From: Pseudomonas sp. PDNC002
Lineage (GTDB): Bacteria > Pseudomonadota > Gammaproteobacteria > Pseudomonadales > Pseudomonadaceae
DNA length: 64,000 nt
NCBI RefSeq assembly: GCF_016919445.1
Contig: NZ_CP070356.1
Coordinates: 6,327,502-6,391,501 of the forward strand
Direction of reading: 5' to 3'
Shown here: positions 62,316-64,000 of the stretch, one piece after another
How positions within the stretch are numbered: the first letter of the stretch is position 1
Layout: each line of letters opens with the position of its first letter
The notes under the pieces: generated by a model
Databases searched by the model: none
What the model was told of the DNA's origin: nothing
What the model saw: only the letters and a program-made list of their open reading frames with translations
Translations under genes and position numbers: made by a program

Positions 62316-64000
62316 TCACTTCGCCTTACCCAGCGGGATTTTCGGCGCCCAGTCCAGCCACGCGTCGTTGGCCTCGTCGAACAACGCGTAAGTCTGCCCC
62401 GGCTTGGCCGGCGAGCCCATTTCATTGTTGTTCGGCGTCGCAAAGGCCACTCCGCCAGCGAGGATGGTCTCCATCGACTCGGTACGCACTTTCACCCCCT
62501 TGAACAGACCGGCGTCCACGCCAAAGCCACTGGTGTTCCAGAAGCGGCTGCCGGTGCGCACCAGCGGCGCGTAGCGCGGCTCGATCAGGATATGGATCAG
62601 CACGCGATCGCCGGTCTCCCCCAGCTCGAAGGAAGTCACCTTGCCCACCTGCACTTCACGGTAAGTCACGGGCACCCCCGGCTTGAGCGAACCGCGACGG
62701 GCGGCACTGAGGGTCAGGCGCAGGCCATCGGCATCCAGCAGTCGGTTCGGTTCGTTCTCCAGCAGGCTGAAACTCGATTGCGCCTGACCCGGCGTCTCGG
62801 CCGGCAGCACTTCGATGTACTGGCCGCTGACGATGGTGCCCAGGTTGGCAACGCCGGACAGGCCGACTTCCGGTTTGACCACCCAGAAACGCGTGCCCTG
62901 GCGAGCGATGCGCTCAGCCGCACGGGTCAGGCGCGCCTTCAGCTGTACGCCCTGCAGGTCCTTGCTGAGCTCGACCTGTTCGACACGGCCCACTTCCAGG
63001 CCCTTGTAGCGCAGGACGGTACCTTCCTTGAGCCCATCGGCCGTGCTCGCACGCAGCTCGATCATCTGGCCCGCGGTATGCGCGGCTTCCTCGCTATCGA
63101 GCAACGCGAAGCGGCGCACACGGGTCACGGGCGCAGCCTTGGGATCGGGCGTATCGAAAGCGATACCGCCGGCAATCAATGTCTGCAGCGATTCGCTCTT
63201 GAGCTTGATGCCGTCCAGCCCACCACTGACGGTAACGCCACTCACATTCCAGAAGCGGGTCGAGGTGTTCACCAGTTGGGCGTATTCCGGCTCGATATGG
63301 ACGCCAATGACCAGCCGCGACGGGTCATGACGCGAGAGCTGGTAGCTCTGTACGCTACCGACCTTCATCTGGCGGTAGAGAATCGGCGTGCCAACTTCCA
63401 GGGAGCCCAGCTTGTCCGTCGTCAGCACCAGGTGCAGCCCAGGCGCATCGAGATTCAACGGCGGCGCTTTCGGCCGGATGACGAAATCACGGGTTGGCTC
63501 GCCGTCGCTGGCGAATCGCACGCTGAGGTAATTACCCTTCACCAGCGCCTCGAGCCCGGTGATGCCGGCCAGCGAGATGCTCGGCTTGACCATCCAGAAC
63601 TCGGTCTTGCTGTTGAGGAAGTCCTCGGTGCGCGGGTCCATGGACAGGGTGGCGGTGGCGCCGTTGAAGTCCTTGTCCATGTCGATGCTCTTCACCGTAC
63701 CGACCTGTACGCCGTTGTACATCACTGGCGTGCTGCCCGGGGTCAGGCCGCTGACGTCGCTGACCTTCACCTTGACGCTGAGGCCGGCCTGGGCGGCGTC
63801 GAAGTCCTCATACAAGCGGAAGGGCTTGGTCGGGTCGGTGGGCGGGCTATCCGGATAGTTATCCGGCGTGGAGAAGGCAATGCCACCGGCGGCGATGCTC
63901 GCCAGGGATTCAGTCCGCAGCTTCAGGCCGCTCAGACTGCCGGAGAGAGTGATGCCGCTGGCGTTCCAGAAGCGGGTGTGCTTGCGCACCAGGTTGGCAT
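62316..64000 (-). CDS. Multi-MCE intermembrane lipid-transport protein (LetB/PqiB-like), 3' part
   Basis: The last ~561 residues are present; the frame is open past the window end, so the true start lies outside. At least four MCE-type repeats are visible, each with a beta-strand pattern GVxV.Y...VGxV (for example PVMYNGVQVGTVKSIDM, PILYRQMKVGSVQSYQL, VLRYKGLEVGRVEQVEL, PVTYREVQVGKVTSFEL) and each preceded by KHTRFWNASG-type and AGGIAF.TP blocks. Four or more MCE domains without a long coiled coil fit the LetB/YebT tunnel type better than three-domain PqiB. It forms a periplasm-spanning lipid conduit. P. aeruginosa has a related gene in this area. Confidence 0.85.
   Translation of the reverse strand, partial: ANLVRKHTRFWNASGITLSGSLSGLKLRTESLASIAAGGIAFSTPDNYPDSPPTDPTKPFRLYEDFDAAQAGLSVKVKVSDVSGLTPGSTPVMYNGVQVGTVKSIDMDKDFNGATATLSMDPRTEDFLNSKTEFWMVKPSISLAGITGLEALVKGNYLSVRFASDGEPTRDFVIRPKAPPLNLDAPGLHLVLTTDKLGSLEVGTPILYRQMKVGSVQSYQLSRHDPSRLVIGVHIEPEYAQLVNTSTRFWNVSGVTVSGGLDGIKLKSESLQTLIAGGIAFDTPDPKAAPVTRVRRFALLDSEEAAHTAGQMIELRASTADGLKEGTVLRYKGLEVGRVEQVELSKDLQGVQLKARLTRAAERIARQGTRFWVVKPEVGLSGVANLGTIVSGQYIEVLPAETPGQAQSSFSLLENEPNRLLDADGLRLTLSAARRGSLKPGVPVTYREVQVGKVTSFELGETGDRVLIHILIEPRYAPLVRTGSRFWNTSGFGVDAGLFKGVKVRTESMETILAGGVAFATPNNNEMGSPAKPGQTYALFDEANDAWLDWAPKIPLGKAK

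Overview
The window is GC-rich bacterial chromosome of a Pseudomonas species from the broad P. aeruginosa lineage. The gene order matches what I recall of P. aeruginosa PAO1 in two blocks. One is sodB-bifA-icmP cluster-mexVW. The other is hemH-(TIGR01777)-(FAD enzyme)-DUF523-merR-phr-pagL-murI-moeB-prmC-prfA-hemA-lbcA-lolB-ispE-tRNA-prs-rplY-pth-ychF-tRNA-carbonic anhydrase-rimI-mksFEB-MCE protein. The two blocks lie far apart in PAO1 as I remember it, so their junction near 20.1 kb looks like a rearrangement point. No database was consulted.

Layout. 1-2.5 kb: end of sodB and the c-di-GMP phosphodiesterase bifA. 2.5-8.4 kb: a 71-bp repeat array, then an imelysin / di-haem / imelysin / DUF1513 cluster with two AT-rich palindromes that look like Fur operators. 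8.4-15.4 kb: an AT-rich leader, a 1513-residue trimeric autotransporter adhesin and a chemoreceptor. 15.7-20.1 kb: the mexVW RND pump. 20.2-23.6 kb: a periplasmic WG-repeat-like protein, an MFS transporter and a second repeat array. 23.6-31.2 kb: hemH, then a light-response neighbourhood (FAD oxidoreductase, DUF523-DUF1722 protein, LitR-like MerR regulator, photolyase) carrying paired TGTACA operators, then pagL. 31.3-43.1 kb: conserved housekeeping genes for cell wall, translation, haem, LPS/lipoprotein and nucleotide metabolism, with two tandem tRNA-Gln genes.

43.3-44.9 kb: a tRNA-Met gene followed by about 1.5 kb of accessory DNA (a ribbon-helix-helix-like gene and a small orphan gene) that ends in a degraded copy of the 3' half of the same tRNA. 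45-50.6 kb: SRAP protein, membrane protein, carbonic anhydrase with an isopropylmalate-dehydrogenase-like gene, a C69-type peptidase and a flavin amine oxidase. 50.6-51.7 kb: a third, compound repeat array. 51.7-56.3 kb: rimI with a holD-like gene, then three paralogous secreted proteins sharing an acidic '(D)D-x-E-L-x-x-(V/I)-S-G' motif just after the signal peptide. 57.3-62.2 kb: the MksFEB condensin, with no mksG. 62.3-64 kb: the 3' part of a multi-MCE lipid-transport protein.

Most of the window is ordinary core genome. The parts most worth following up are the three-gene secreted 'SGQ' cluster, the tRNA-Met mini-island with its large inverted repeat, the shared repeat family behind the three arrays, a ~120-bp inverted dispersed element flanking the adhesin/mexV segment, and the TGTACA operator set.
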